The notes beneath the pieces are model-generated. The model was given only the letters and a program-made list of their open reading frames with translations. It made no database searches and was not told the origin of the DNA. Below, one piece after another: positions 6,888 through 13,324 of a stretch of DNA of 21,196 nucleotides. Each line of letters begins with the position of its first letter. Position 1 is the first letter of the stretch. This stretch comes from a virus, in IMG/VR virus record IMGVR_UViG_3300043015_000506, positions 1 to 21,196 of that record; one strand, 5' to 3'. The position numbers were made by a program, and so were the translations under genes.

Positions 6888-6895
6888 TATTTATA
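6888..6895 (-). promoter_or_regulatory. Late promoter TATAAATA for heme oxygenase-pcyX
   Basis: Exact TATAAATA on the minus strand, 39 nt before the heme oxygenase ATG. It overlaps the opposite-strand box at 6892-6899 by four bases, forming the palindrome TATTTATAAATA. Confidence 0.8.
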
Positions 6896-6899
6896 AATA
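6892..6899 (+). promoter_or_regulatory. Late promoter TATAAATA for the lipase operon
   Basis: Exact TATAAATA on the plus strand, 40 nt before the lipase ATG at 6940. It shares bases TATA with the divergent box, so the two promoters probably cannot be opened on the same molecule at once. Confidence 0.8.
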
Positions 6900-6939
6900 A
6901 TTGCTGAACTCAATTGTATATATCTCAATGGGAGAACTT

Positions 6940-7686
6940 ATGAAAAATAAAGTACAATTTGATGATGTAAAAAGTGAAGCTATTAAAAAAGCAGAAATGG
7001 CAAAAATTGCATATGAAGATGGTAAGGAAGCCAAACCATTATTCAAAGCATTAGGTTATACCGGTCATAAATTTATTGATAAAGACGGCGCACAAGCTCA
7101 TTGTGTTTGGAATAAAGAAGAATTCGTTCTATGTTGCCGCGGTACTGAACCTACAGAACTCAACGACCTTAAAGCAGATTTAAATATTTGGCCTGATAAG
7201 GCTCAAGTTGGTGGTTGGGTACATAACGGTTTCCAAAACGAAGTTGACGATATCTGGGAAGACGTTATGAAAGAATTTGGAAAACATTCAGATAAAAAGA
7301 TTTCAATTTGTGGACATTCATTAGGTGGAGCAATGGCAACAATTGCTGCTTCAAGATTAAAAGTACACAAACCTGTTCTATATACATTTGGATCACCAAG
7401 AGTTGGTAATGCCGAGTTTGTAAAGAACATGTCAAGTGTTGAACATTATCGTTTTGTTAATAACAATGATTTAGTTACAGTCATACCACCTTGGGTTATG
7501 GGTTACCGTCATCACGGTACAGTTATGTATTTTAACTATAACGGTATTATCAAGAACCTTGCTTGGTGGAGAAAGTTGAAAGATAAACTACGAGGTATTG
7601 TGACTTCGTGGATTAATCTAAAGCCTTTTGACGGCCTTGCAGACCACTCAATGGATAACTATACAAAATATACTAAGGACAACTAA
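6940..7686 (+). CDS. Class 3 lipase (alpha/beta hydrolase)
   Basis: Serine hydrolase likely to cleave acyl esters of lipids, with a possible role in damaging host membrane at lysis. The 248 aa protein has the nucleophile elbow GHSLGGAMA (Ser127), the TFGSPRVGN block (149-157), RFVNNNDLVTVIPP with the likely catalytic Asp177, and a C-terminal DHSM with the likely catalytic His236. The oxyanion-region CRGTE (66-70) is also typical of lipase_3. There is no signal peptide. A TTG at 6901 is in frame but would lie at the transcript start, whereas GGGAGAA precedes the ATG at 6940 by 4-5 nt, so 6940 is chosen. It is the first gene of a late operon with small membrane proteins (TAATG coupling to the next gene). 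Confidence 0.92.
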   Translation: MKNKVQFDDVKSEAIKKAEMAKIAYEDGKEAKPLFKALGYTGHKFIDKDGAQAHCVWNKEEFVLCCRGTEPTELNDLKADLNIWPDKAQVGGWVHNGFQNEVDDIWEDVMKEFGKHSDKKISICGHSLGGAMATIAASRLKVHKPVLYTFGSPRVGNAEFVKNMSSVEHYRFVNNNDLVTVIPPWVMGYRHHGTVMYFNYNGIIKNLAWWRKLKDKLRGIVTSWINLKPFDGLADHSMDNYTKYTKDN

Positions 7687-8054
7687 TGGACATTTTAGAG
7701 AGGCTATTATCAGATACCTTATGGATTTATACAGCAATCCTTGGTTCAATCGCAGGCGCAGGATTCTTGTTTTGGTTTAAAGATACAAGAATGGCAACTT
7801 GGGCGGTAGCAAAATTTGACGGTATTTTAGAATATCTTGTAATTCGTTGGGGTTGGACTTGGTTACAAAATGACCCTGAGGCTTGGAGAAAAAAGTATCC
7901 TCGTATTACTGGAAAAATTGATGAGCTTGAAGATAGAATAGAAATTCTTGAAGTAGATTCACATCCTCCTGTTGCTCCTGGTGGAACAACTGAGCTTAAA
8001 TCGTTGATTGATGATATCAATAAAAGATTAGATAATCTTGAAAAGAAAAAGTAA
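7686..8054 (+). CDS. Membrane-anchored coiled-coil phage protein, unknown function
   Basis: This 122 aa protein has one N-terminal membrane segment (LWIYTAILGSIAGAGFLFWF, residues 12-31), a Trp-rich region (VIRWGWTWLQNDPEAWRKKYP, about 52-72), a predicted coiled coil (ITGKIDELEDRIEILE), a Pro/Gly linker and a second heptad stretch at the end (IDDINKRLDNLEKKK). It starts in the lipase stop codon (TAATG) and ends the same way into the next gene, so the three are translationally coupled. I recognise it as a type recurring in marine T4-like phages but know no function. With the lipase next to it, a role in lysis or at the membrane is possible; this is inference. Confidence 0.85.
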   Translation: MDILERLLSDTLWIYTAILGSIAGAGFLFWFKDTRMATWAVAKFDGILEYLVIRWGWTWLQNDPEAWRKKYPRITGKIDELEDRIEILEVDSHPPVAPGGTTELKSLIDDINKRLDNLEKKK

Positions 8055-8368
8055 TGGAACTAACCGATGCAGCAATATCTAAAGCAATTGAAAAAACGTC
8101 AGGATCGCAACCTAGCTATATTAGGTTGGGTGTCACTGCTGGTGGGTGTGTTGGGTTTGAGTATATTATTGAATATGCTAATAAAATTAATAATGATGAT
8201 ATTGTAACTGATTACGGAAAGTTTAAGATAGTCATAGATAAGTTGTCCGAGTCGTATCTTAAAGATGCAACATTGGATTGGATGAAGGAAGGATTGAACG
8301 AATCGTTTAGAATTATCAATCCAAACGAAACCGCTTCTTGCGGTTGTGGAGTATCAATAGGATTTTAA
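8054..8368 (+). CDS. A-type iron-sulfur carrier (IscA/ErpA/HesB family)
   Basis: Carries or assembles Fe-S clusters for delivery to apo-proteins. The 104 aa protein has the complete ligand set of the family: Cys32 in TAGGCVG and Cys96-x-Cys98 in SCGCG near the C-terminus. The spacing of 64 and 2 residues is the same as C35, C99 and C101 in E. coli IscA. Length and the C-terminal CGCGVSIGF-type end are normal. It is coupled by TAATG to the membrane protein upstream. Such genes are known in marine phages. The likely client is unknown. Ferredoxin, the electron donor for the divergently encoded heme oxygenase and PcyX, is an attractive guess. Confidence 0.92.
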   Translation: MELTDAAISKAIEKTSGSQPSYIRLGVTAGGCVGFEYIIEYANKINNDDIVTDYGKFKIVIDKLSESYLKDATLDWMKEGLNESFRIINPNETASCGCGVSIGF

Positions 8369-8369
8369 A

Positions 8370-8531
8370 ATGGAATTTATATTATTAGCAATTATGCTAA
8401 CTTCTGTGACCTACTGTGTGGTAAGCTTGCTATTCATTAGGGAAGGAAGTAAAGGTATCACTAAACCTTACGTAACTAAAGACGGTAAGAAACATACCGC
8501 TCGGAAGTCTCGTATAGATTATATAGTGTAA
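8370..8531 (+). CDS. Small single-pass membrane protein
   Basis: 53 aa. An N-terminal hydrophobic segment (MEFILLAIMLTSVTYCVVSLLFI) is followed by a basic tail with KPYVTKDGKKHTARKSRIDY. It starts 1 nt after the Fe-S carrier stop, in the same operon. The ribosome site is weak, so coupling is likely. No family recognised. The N-out or N-in topology and a tiny basic tail resemble many phage accessory membrane peptides. Confidence 0.65.
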   Translation: MEFILLAIMLTSVTYCVVSLLFIREGSKGITKPYVTKDGKKHTARKSRIDYIV

Positions 8532-8550
8532 AATAAAAAAGGAGAAAAAT

Positions 8551-8715
8551 ATGTTAGATTTTATTAAAGATAGATTAGTCGAAAGAACTTCATTAGACGG
8601 TGGCGTACTAATCGCAATATGCGGGTCTATAATTTTATTCGGTGGTATTGTAAAACTTGCAGCCTGGGTTGGTCTAGGTTGGGGAGTATATACTTTAGTT
8701 AAAGGCGAAAAATAA
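8551..8715 (+). CDS. Small Gly-rich membrane protein
   Basis: 54 aa with a strong ribosome site (AAGGAG, then an AAAAAT spacer). One long hydrophobic, Gly-rich stretch (about residues 18-50: GVLIAICGSIILFGG, VKLAAWVGLGWGVYTLV) could form one or two membrane passes. It ends in KGEK*, with its stop overlapping the start of the EF-hand membrane protein (TAATG). Size and hydrophobicity would suit a holin-like or accessory membrane role, but nothing specific proves this. Confidence 0.7.
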   Translation: MLDFIKDRLVERTSLDGGVLIAICGSIILFGGIVKLAAWVGLGWGVYTLVKGEK

Positions 8716-9038
8716 TGGAAGAAGAACTTAAAGCAAGCGGACATCATCCTGCTGATACAAATGGAGACGGTAAAGTTTCCAAAGTCGAAGAGGCAATGTA
8801 TTTAGAGTTTAAGAGAAAAGAACTCGAAGACCAGGATGCAATGAGAGATGCACAACGTAGTATGGCATGGTTCTCATTATATGGAATGTTAGCATATCCT
8901 GTTTTAGTAATCGGATCCAATGTGGTCGGTTATGAAAAGGCAGCTGATATCTTGGGCGATATGGCAGGAGTATATTTTATTGCTGTTGCTGGTATTGTTG
9001 CTGCATTCTTTGGTGCACAAGCTTGGACTAAAAAGTAA
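8715..9038 (+). CDS. Membrane protein with a single EF-hand calcium loop
   Basis: 107 aa. The N-terminus has a canonical 12-residue EF-hand loop: D14-x-N16-x-D18-G19-K20-x-S22-x-x-E25. A charged helix follows (about 26-48), then two hydrophobic segments (MAWFSLYGMLAYPVLVIGSNVV and AGVYFIAVAGIVAAFFGAQAW). So a soluble Ca2+-binding head sits on two membrane passes. It is the last gene of the late lipase operon and ends at a strong terminator. Function is unknown. With the lipase (some are calcium-dependent) and the small membrane proteins it could belong to a lysis or membrane-remodelling set; this is inference. Confidence 0.85.
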   Translation: MEEELKASGHHPADTNGDGKVSKVEEAMYLEFKRKELEDQDAMRDAQRSMAWFSLYGMLAYPVLVIGSNVVGYEKAADILGDMAGVYFIAVAGIVAAFFGAQAWTKK

Positions 9039-9041
9039 AGG

Positions 9042-9062
9042 AAGGGGCGCAATGCCCCTTTT
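9042..9062. terminator. Bidirectional terminator between convergent operons
   Basis: AAGGGGC (9042-9048) and GCCCCTT (9054-9060) form a 7-bp GC-rich stem with a 5-nt loop. On the plus strand it is followed by TTTTATTATTT. On the minus strand it is followed by a pyrimidine/T-rich run, and it lies just after the stop of the convergent gene at 9064. Confidence 0.85.
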
Positions 9063-9063
9063 A

Positions 9064-9327
9064 TTATTTCTCTACTGAATGTAGAGTTTCTATTTTGACG
9101 GTGTCATGATAATCACCATCGGAAAAATCTCTAATAGCGGTTTCTTTATATAAGTAACCATCTTTAACTCTATAAGAAACAACTTCTTTTCTAAATACAC
9201 CTTCCATTTTACTTAACGAAGTTTTAAACGGTCCTTCGTTATATACATCAAATGGTTTGGTTGCTTCGTCAATCATCTTTTTCTTAAGAGGTGTTAATAC
9301 CTCAACATTGTGTCCTTTATAATTCAT
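9064..9327 (-). CDS. Unknown 87 aa phage protein
   Basis: No family recognised. The protein is small, charged and predicted to be mixed beta/alpha: GHNVEVLTPLKKKMIDEATKP at the start, then FRKEVVSYRVKDGYLYKETAIRDF and a short acidic end. No signal peptide or membrane segment. GAGGAA inside the end of the upstream gene provides its ribosome site, and only 3 nt separate the genes. It is the last gene of the probable late tail-fibre operon and ends at the bidirectional terminator. Confidence 0.8.
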   Translation of the reverse strand: MNYKGHNVEVLTPLKKKMIDEATKPFDVYNEGPFKTSLSKMEGVFRKEVVSYRVKDGYLYKETAIRDFSDGDYHDTVKIETLHSVEK

Positions 9328-9330
9328 AAT

Positions 9331-10065
9331 TTATTCCTCTTCAGGGGGTTGTTGGTCTGGGTGAGTACCCTCTAACCATTGTAATCTTTCTGGGTCGTCT
9401 TCAGGTTCAAATTCTCCATCAACTCCTTCCTCACCAGGGATTGGTGTTGATGTTGTTAATCTAAGACCAGAATTACCAAGTTCGTTTTCTTGTATTGCAT
9501 GAGCAGGAACAATAGTTGTGTTAGCTTCGCCTGGTACAATTTCACCTGCCATATCTCCATCTCGTGCTCGAGCCATTCGAGCATTCTGAATCCAATCAGG
9601 ATTGTTTGTTACTGTATCATTATAAACAGTTGCTATATGGTCAAAGAATGCTGTACCTGGTCCTAGTGTTTGAAAATCCCAAGTTAGGTAATTTACTTCG
9701 TCCCAAAATGCTTCTCTTGCTGCATGATATTCATCAGCATACATATATGATTTACTTCCCGCTTGGTTGCGACCAATTAGTATCATTGTTCCAACGAAGT
9801 GAGTACCTTCTACAAATCCTGAAGACATTGTTAATGCATAACCATCTTCTGAACATACAAAAACAACTCCGCCTGCATCAGCTGAATTTAAATGAGATTG
9901 AAATTGTGTACGAATATATTCACGCTTTGCTTCATTGTCACCAGCAGCGACAGGTGTGCCTTCCCAAGGATAGCTTCCATTATTTAAGTTATCAATACAA
10001 TCATCAAACATTCGGTTGAAGTCTGTATCGTTAATCTCTGTTATTAAATCAAATCTTATTGCCAT
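9331..10065 (-). CDS. Unknown 244 aa protein, probably structural or appendage-associated
   Basis: No family recognised. The body (1-160) is globular and rich in Asp, Tyr, Trp and Gly (for instance GGVVFVCSEDGYALTMSSGF near 65-84). The last 60 residues are an acidic, Pro-rich, low-complexity tail with PGEEGVDGEFEPEDDPERLQW and ending in QQPPEEE. It starts 9 nt after the tail-fibre-like gene, with AGGA before the ATG, so both are on one late transcript. This placement suggests a virion or adhesin-accessory protein (inference). Confidence 0.82.
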   Translation of the reverse strand: MAIRFDLITEINDTDFNRMFDDCIDNLNNGSYPWEGTPVAAGDNEAKREYIRTQFQSHLNSADAGGVVFVCSEDGYALTMSSGFVEGTHFVGTMILIGRNQAGSKSYMYADEYHAAREAFWDEVNYLTWDFQTLGPGTAFFDHIATVYNDTVTNNPDWIQNARMARARDGDMAGEIVPGEANTTIVPAHAIQENELGNSGLRLTTSTPIPGEEGVDGEFEPEDDPERLQWLEGTHPDQQPPEEE

Positions 10066-10074
10066 TATATAATC

Positions 10075-10659
10075 CTATTGTGGTGTTTCAGGTGAAAGTA
10101 CTGCTCCGTTTGAATAAGGAGCTGTACCAAAAACATAACTGTTTCCCCAAATCCAACTTGTCCTATTGTTGTTATAGTCTCTGTTCCAACTTGCGTTCGC
10201 GGTGTATAAAGTATATGAACCGTCGGTATATCGGTTAAACCAATTCCTTGGTAAAATACCTCTCATATAAATTACTTGAGAATAGTTTTGCTGATTTTTA
10301 AATGTTGTCCAAACTCGATAAAACGCAAGTATTGTTGCTCCTCGGTAATTTGTTGGATTGATTGAACCCATCGCAGGAACAATCTCTCCGGTTGAATAAC
10401 CATAGTTACGAATAAAGTTGGTGCCGATGAGAGCCTGACCACATACTAGATGCCAACCTCTATGTGTATTATAGAAGTCTGCCATATCAATTGTTCCGCT
10501 TGTAGGAACTGTTGTGTTATGTCCTGAACCGTAACTATGAACTCTCGTCGCATTAACACCGCCTCTATAGTATTCGGCCATGTCCGGACTACCACTCGCA
10601 CCAAACTGGTTACGAATGTCATTCAAAGAAATTGTACCTGAACCTTGTAATCTACTCAA
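10075..10659 (-). CDS. Tail-fibre/appendage-like protein
   Basis: 194 aa. The N-terminus has the motif SGTISLNDIRNQFG...SPDMAEYYRGG (about 7-34), which recurs in fibre and appendage proteins of marine T4-like phages. A second, shorter copy, SGTIDMADFYNTH, is at about 58-70. The rest is Tyr/Asn/Gly/Trp-rich with few charges, as in beta-rich fibre domains. The start is TTG at 10659 with AGAGG 9 nt before it; no better ATG exists near the motif. A late box variant (GATAAATA) is just upstream. Likely a virion surface or receptor-contact protein; the exact place on the particle is not visible. Confidence 0.8.
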   Translation of the reverse strand: MSRLQGSGTISLNDIRNQFGASGSPDMAEYYRGGVNATRVHSYGSGHNTTVPTSGTIDMADFYNTHRGWHLVCGQALIGTNFIRNYGYSTGEIVPAMGSINPTNYRGATILAFYRVWTTFKNQQNYSQVIYMRGILPRNWFNRYTDGSYTLYTANASWNRDYNNNRTSWIWGNSYVFGTAPYSNGAVLSPETPQ

Positions 10660-10680
10660 TTGAATATACCTCTTTTGATA

Positions 10681-10688
10681 TATTTATC
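10681..10688 (-). promoter_or_regulatory. Variant late promoter GATAAATA
   Basis: Minus strand GATAAATA, one base off the T4 late consensus, 21 nt before the TTG start of the fibre-like gene. It overlaps the stop of the 70 aa gene upstream and marks the change from the early accessory region to late genes. Confidence 0.5.
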
Positions 10689-10899
10689 AATCAACGAGCA
10701 ATTGGATTATTCCATTCTCCCAATTTTCTACAACGTCTCTTGCGTAAGATTCACTTTTACCAGGAAGCTTCCTTGATTCTACTACTTGACCATTTTCCAA
10801 TAAGTCCACAATATACATTGTATCTGGACCTCTTGAGCCTGATTCATTATTACCCGTTACGGCTTCCCTACGAATATGTGCTTGTCGAGTTTTACTCAC
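10687..10899 (-). CDS. Unknown 70 aa protein
   Basis: No family recognised. A basic N-terminus (MSKTRQAHIRREAV) precedes a compact part with DTMYIVDLLENGQVVESRKLPGKSESYARDVVENW. GTG start inside the stop region of the upstream gene (GTGAGTAA), with GGAG 7 nt before it. It is tightly coupled within the minus-strand chain of small genes that ends here. Confidence 0.75.
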   Translation of the reverse strand: MSKTRQAHIRREAVTGNNESGSRGPDTMYIVDLLENGQVVESRKLPGKSESYARDVVENWENGIIQLLVD

Positions 10900-11074
10900 T
10901 TTCTTTCTCCAATTCAGATTTTAAAACAGGTACACCATGATGTGTATACCCTATTACTTCATCTTTTTCAAATAGGTTATAAAAACTTACACCTATAATT
11001 CCAATCCATAAAACAACTCCACTCCATAATAAAAGCTTTGTTGATTCATATGCTAATTTATCCAAAAACGACAT
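10892..11074 (-). CDS. Small single-pass membrane protein
   Basis: 60 aa from the ATG at 11074 (MSFLDKLAYES), preceded by GGAAAA. Further upstream in-frame codons run through the neighbouring gene and lack a ribosome site. One membrane segment (LLLWSGVVLWIGIIGVSFYNLF, about 15-36) is followed by a charged tail. It overlaps both neighbours by a few bases. Function unknown. Confidence 0.7.
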   Translation of the reverse strand: MSFLDKLAYESTKLLLWSGVVLWIGIIGVSFYNLFEKDEVIGYTHHGVPVLKSELEKESE

Positions 11075-11273
11075 TTGCTTTTCCAAGTTTATTACGTCTT
11101 TCCAATTCAATTTTGATTTTTCTTTTATCTCTTTTCTTTGTACTCGAAGCATTATACTTTTCTATTAAAGCCCCATTAGAATATACTTTAATATAATCAT
11201 GAGTATATTCAAATGAAGGCCTTGCGGCTCCTCTTACAATCTTTCTTGCGCTTTGTCCTAATTTAACTGGCAT
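11058..11273 (-). CDS. Basic 71 aa protein, unknown
   Basis: No family recognised. Strongly basic, with KKRDKRKIKIELERRNK (about 46-62), so nucleic-acid contact is possible. The first half has a short beta-like part (YIKVYSNGALIEKY). AAGGAG precedes the ATG. It overlaps the genes on both sides by 11 and 17 bp. Confidence 0.7.
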   Translation of the reverse strand: MPVKLGQSARKIVRGAARPSFEYTHDYIKVYSNGALIEKYNASSTKKRDKRKIKIELERRNKLGKANVVFG

Positions 11274-11556
11274 CTATTCTCCTTACTGCTTCAATAATCC
11301 TATCCGCACAGGGATCATTGAGATAACCATAAATTCCTGGGTCGGCTTGGTCATAGTCATCTAATATTTTTAATACTTCTTCGTAGGGCGGATCCTCGAA
11401 GTCTCCATCTTTGTTTATTATCGCAAGCTCCCAAAGTCCTTTCTTATAACCATAAGAACCTGGAAATTTAACTAATGAAATTATATATCCATTCTCAAAG
11501 TTAAATTCTTTACGTACCCCACCATACCAAGATTGTGATTTAGGCCACTTCGCCAC
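11263..11556 (-). CDS. Unknown 97 aa phage protein
   Basis: No function recognised. Segments such as SWYGGVRKEFNFENGYIISLVK and GLWELAIINKDGDFEDPPYEEVLKILDDY look like a small alpha/beta domain and resemble short proteins recurring in T4-like phages. The start is GTG at 11556 with AGGAG 6 nt before it, inside the 3' end of the DUF2693-like gene (17-bp overlap). Confidence 0.78.
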   Translation of the reverse strand: MAKWPKSQSWYGGVRKEFNFENGYIISLVKFPGSYGYKKGLWELAIINKDGDFEDPPYEEVLKILDDYDQADPGIYGYLNDPCADRIIEAVRRIDAS

Positions 11557-11833
11557 TTGCTGCTCCTGAAGGATAACCTTCCTCCCATGATATAACTGTA
11601 TTTAACCTAAAAGATCTCCACGCTTCTTTATCAATTGCCCATGCGGCAACATGATCTGAATCTGCGCTAAAATCTTTAATGATTGTTTTTACAGAATGTT
11701 CTTCAAGTACATCTGGGTTCAATGTACATGGCATAATACGAATCTCTTCAGTATTAATCTTTTTAAATACAACCGTCACAACACCTTTCTTTAAAGCGTT
11801 AATCAAATTTTGTGTTTCTGTTTTTTCCATCAT
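11540..11833 (-). CDS. DUF2693-like small phage protein
   Basis: 97 aa. KKGVVTVVFKKINTEEIRIMPCTLNP (15-40) and the later AWAIDKEAWRSFRLNTVI match the pattern of DUF2693: a beta strand pair with a CTL motif, then a (W/D)x(D/E)..(A/G)WRSF motif. This family is common in phages and has no known activity. ATG codons at 11833 and 11830 are both possible. AGGAG is 3 and 6 nt away, favouring the second. It follows tRNA-Arg(ACG) by 10 nt on the same transcript. Confidence 0.8.
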   Translation of the reverse strand: MMEKTETQNLINALKKGVVTVVFKKINTEEIRIMPCTLNPDVLEEHSVKTIIKDFSADSDHVAAWAIDKEAWRSFRLNTVISWEEGYPSGAASGEVA

Positions 11834-11843
11834 ATACTCCTGT

Positions 11844-11918
11844 TGGCGCCCCCGAAAGGAATCGAACCTCTAGTTGTCGGTTCGTAGCCGACTGTTTTAT
11901 CCGTTAAACTACGAGGGC
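11844..11918 (-). tRNA. tRNA-Arg (anticodon ACG)
   Basis: A cloverleaf fits: acceptor GCCCTCG/CGGGGGC, anticodon stem GTCGG/CCGAC with loop CTACGAA (anticodon ACG, read as ICG), T-loop TTCGATT, discriminator G and an encoded CCA. Its 5' end touches the stop codon of the membrane-protein gene at 11919. It would read CGU, CGC and CGA codons once its A34 is deaminated. Confidence 0.95.
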
Positions 11919-12203
11919 TCATAATAAATTAGACCACCACTGCATCCACCATTGACCGTGATCTCTTACGATACCAATAGCCAATATAACAAACGCAGCT
12001 CCATTCAAAAGAATAAGTGCTCGGTCTTCCCAAAGCAAACTTACCCATAACCATAAACCTATTCCAAAAAAGCTAAAATATAAATCAAGCAAATGGAACT
12101 CTGACCCTGCTGACCTAAAAATAATTGCTGATAATACTAAAACGGATGCTACCCACTTTACGTACCAATCAATTTTTCTTTCACCTTTTTCAGAACGAAT
12201 CAT
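11919..12203 (-). CDS. Polytopic small membrane protein of marine T4-like type
   Basis: 94 aa with about three membrane helices (WVASVLVLSAIIFRSAG, YFSFFGIGLWLWVSLLW, ALILLNGAAFVILAIGIV) after a charged N-terminus MIRSEKGERKIDWYVKW. Proteins of this pattern recur in marine T4-like phages, but the function is unknown to me. It starts within the stop of the 55 aa gene (TAATG). Its own stop abuts the tRNA-Arg 5' end, so tRNA processing would trim the message right after the stop. Confidence 0.82.
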   Translation of the reverse strand: MIRSEKGERKIDWYVKWVASVLVLSAIIFRSAGSEFHLLDLYFSFFGIGLWLWVSLLWEDRALILLNGAAFVILAIGIVRDHGQWWMQWWSNLL

Positions 12204-12370
12204 TAACCTATCTCAACTTCTTCAATAATATTTTCTGTTGGCATATCAACAATATATCCATCAAGTCTACGGACGTATGTTCGTCCGCCTTCTACTTTTT
12301 CAATTGTTCCAGCAACTTCGAGTGTTTGTTCTTCATGCAACTCGTGTGCATACGTTATTTTCTTTTTCAT
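12203..12370 (-). CDS. Unknown 55 aa protein, probably small beta fold
   Basis: Start chosen at ATG 12370 (MKKKITYAHELHEEQ), with AAAGGAATT before it and an ATGA overlap with the HAD gene stop. The longer frame to 12403 would lie within that gene. The part EQTLEVAGTIEKVEGGRTYVRRLDGYIVDMPTENI looks like an SH3- or KOW-type small beta barrel, but this is only shape reading. No function recognised. Confidence 0.7.
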   Translation of the reverse strand: MKKKITYAHELHEEQTLEVAGTIEKVEGGRTYVRRLDGYIVDMPTENIIEEVEIG

Positions 12371-13074
12371 AATTCCTTTAACCTCTCCCAGGTGTCTTGC
12401 CAAGATTCAACAGGATGGTTCCATCCCATCTTACCTAAGTCAATTACTAATGCAAGTGGATAATCATTTCCACCATAAGCCATTCTATCTCCGAAGAAAT
12501 GAATAAACTCATATTCTTTATTTAGGATTTTAGCCACTTGTGACTTATCATTACCTCTAGGAATAATATCAATACTTATCTGTCCACCGATACTTGCGTG
12601 TACTGCTGGATATAGACGATTAATATCTTCTACGATTTGATGTCTTTCCTTATTCCTTGAATCCCAATCATAATATTGTTGTCTTTGTTGTTCATTTGCA
12701 TTACGACCAACGACAGAGAAATTAATCATACCTGTTCTAATCTCTAAATGATCTCCTGCCTTAATTGGATATTTGCTTCTATGAACAAACTGAGTTAAGT
12801 AATGTTTAAATTCATAATCAGGAGTATAGTCATTTTTACTAACACGCCTATTCTTCTCCCAATACTCGTTTCCATTGCAGTGCCAGACTCCCTTGACAGA
12901 CTCGTATAAATTTGGACCTATTTGTTCAAAGGTCTTTTGTCTGTCGGATCCAGTGACGAAATAGACGTCATTGTTTTTCGCAAATTCAATCATATAGGAT
13001 TCAAATTCAGAGTCAATAGGTTTCCGTGAATCTGTCAATGTTCCGTCTACATCAAATACAAATACTTCTTTCAT
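12367..13074 (-). CDS. Phosphomannomutase-like HAD-family enzyme
   Basis: The eukaryotic-type PMM family interconverts mannose-6-phosphate and mannose-1-phosphate, feeding GDP-mannose. The 235 aa protein follows human PMM closely: nucleophile motif FDVDGTLTDSRKPID (D8, D10), VTGSDRQKTFEQIG, HCNGNEYW, LEIRTGMINFSVVGRNAN (the Arg-rich substrate part of the cap), GGQISIDIIPRGNDKSQ, and FFGDRMAYGGNDYPLA near the C-terminus for Mg2+. All catalytic motifs are present, so it may be active. It lies next to tRNA-Thr and overlaps the next gene by ATGA. A link to sugar modification of host surface or phage DNA is inference. Confidence 0.88.
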   Translation of the reverse strand: MKEVFVFDVDGTLTDSRKPIDSEFESYMIEFAKNNDVYFVTGSDRQKTFEQIGPNLYESVKGVWHCNGNEYWEKNRRVSKNDYTPDYEFKHYLTQFVHRSKYPIKAGDHLEIRTGMINFSVVGRNANEQQRQQYYDWDSRNKERHQIVEDINRLYPAVHASIGGQISIDIIPRGNDKSQVAKILNKEYEFIHFFGDRMAYGGNDYPLALVIDLGKMGWNHPVESWQDTWERLKEL

Positions 13075-13087
13075 AACGTTTCCAATA

Positions 13088-13163
13088 TGGTGCCGGATGC
13101 AAGAATCGAACTCGCGACCTTCTCATTACAAGTGAGCTGCTCTACCTGCTGAGCTAATCCGGC
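13088..13163 (-). tRNA. tRNA-Thr (anticodon TGT)
   Basis: Acceptor GCCGGAT/ATCCGGC, D-arm GCTCAGCAGGTAGAGC, anticodon loop CTTGTAA (TGT), T-loop TTCGATT, discriminator A and encoded CCA. Much of it matches bacterial tRNA-Thr(UGU). The outer pair of the anticodon stem is mismatched (G-A). The stop codon of the upstream small gene (13154-13156) lies inside its 5' acceptor/D region. Confidence 0.95.
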
Positions 13164-13324
13164 AGTTGTTCCTCAACAAGTTTCTTTACTTGTTCAAATT
13201 TATACCACAGACCACTATACATTGTTTCTCTACCGTCAGGCCAATTCACAATGTACCTTTTATAACCGTAAGGTCGTTCAGAAAAGATTCTGATATCACC
13301 GTATGATTCTTCTAACAATCTCAT
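13154..13324 (-). CDS. Unknown 56 aa protein overlapping tRNA-Thr
   Basis: ATG at 13324 overlaps the preceding stop as ATGA. The protein has beta-like ERPYGYKRYIVNWPDGRETMY (about 16-36) and a helical end, KFEQVKKLVEEQLPD. The tidy overlap with the upstream gene and the sensible composition support it. It ends with TAG ten bases inside tRNA-Thr, so processing of the tRNA 5' end would remove its stop codon from that RNA molecule. Function unknown. Confidence 0.75.
   Translation of the reverse strand: MRLLEESYGDIRIFSERPYGYKRYIVNWPDGRETMYSGLWYKFEQVKKLVEEQLPD

Noticed and set aside
8430-8747. Minus-strand open frame of 105 codons
   Set aside because: It covers two plus-strand small genes that have a good ribosome site and TAATG coupling. 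The composition is unlike a real protein.
9564-10019. Plus-strand open frame of 151 codons
   Set aside because: It is antisense to the 244 aa gene, has no ribosome site, and its Leu/His/Gln-rich product looks like a shadow.
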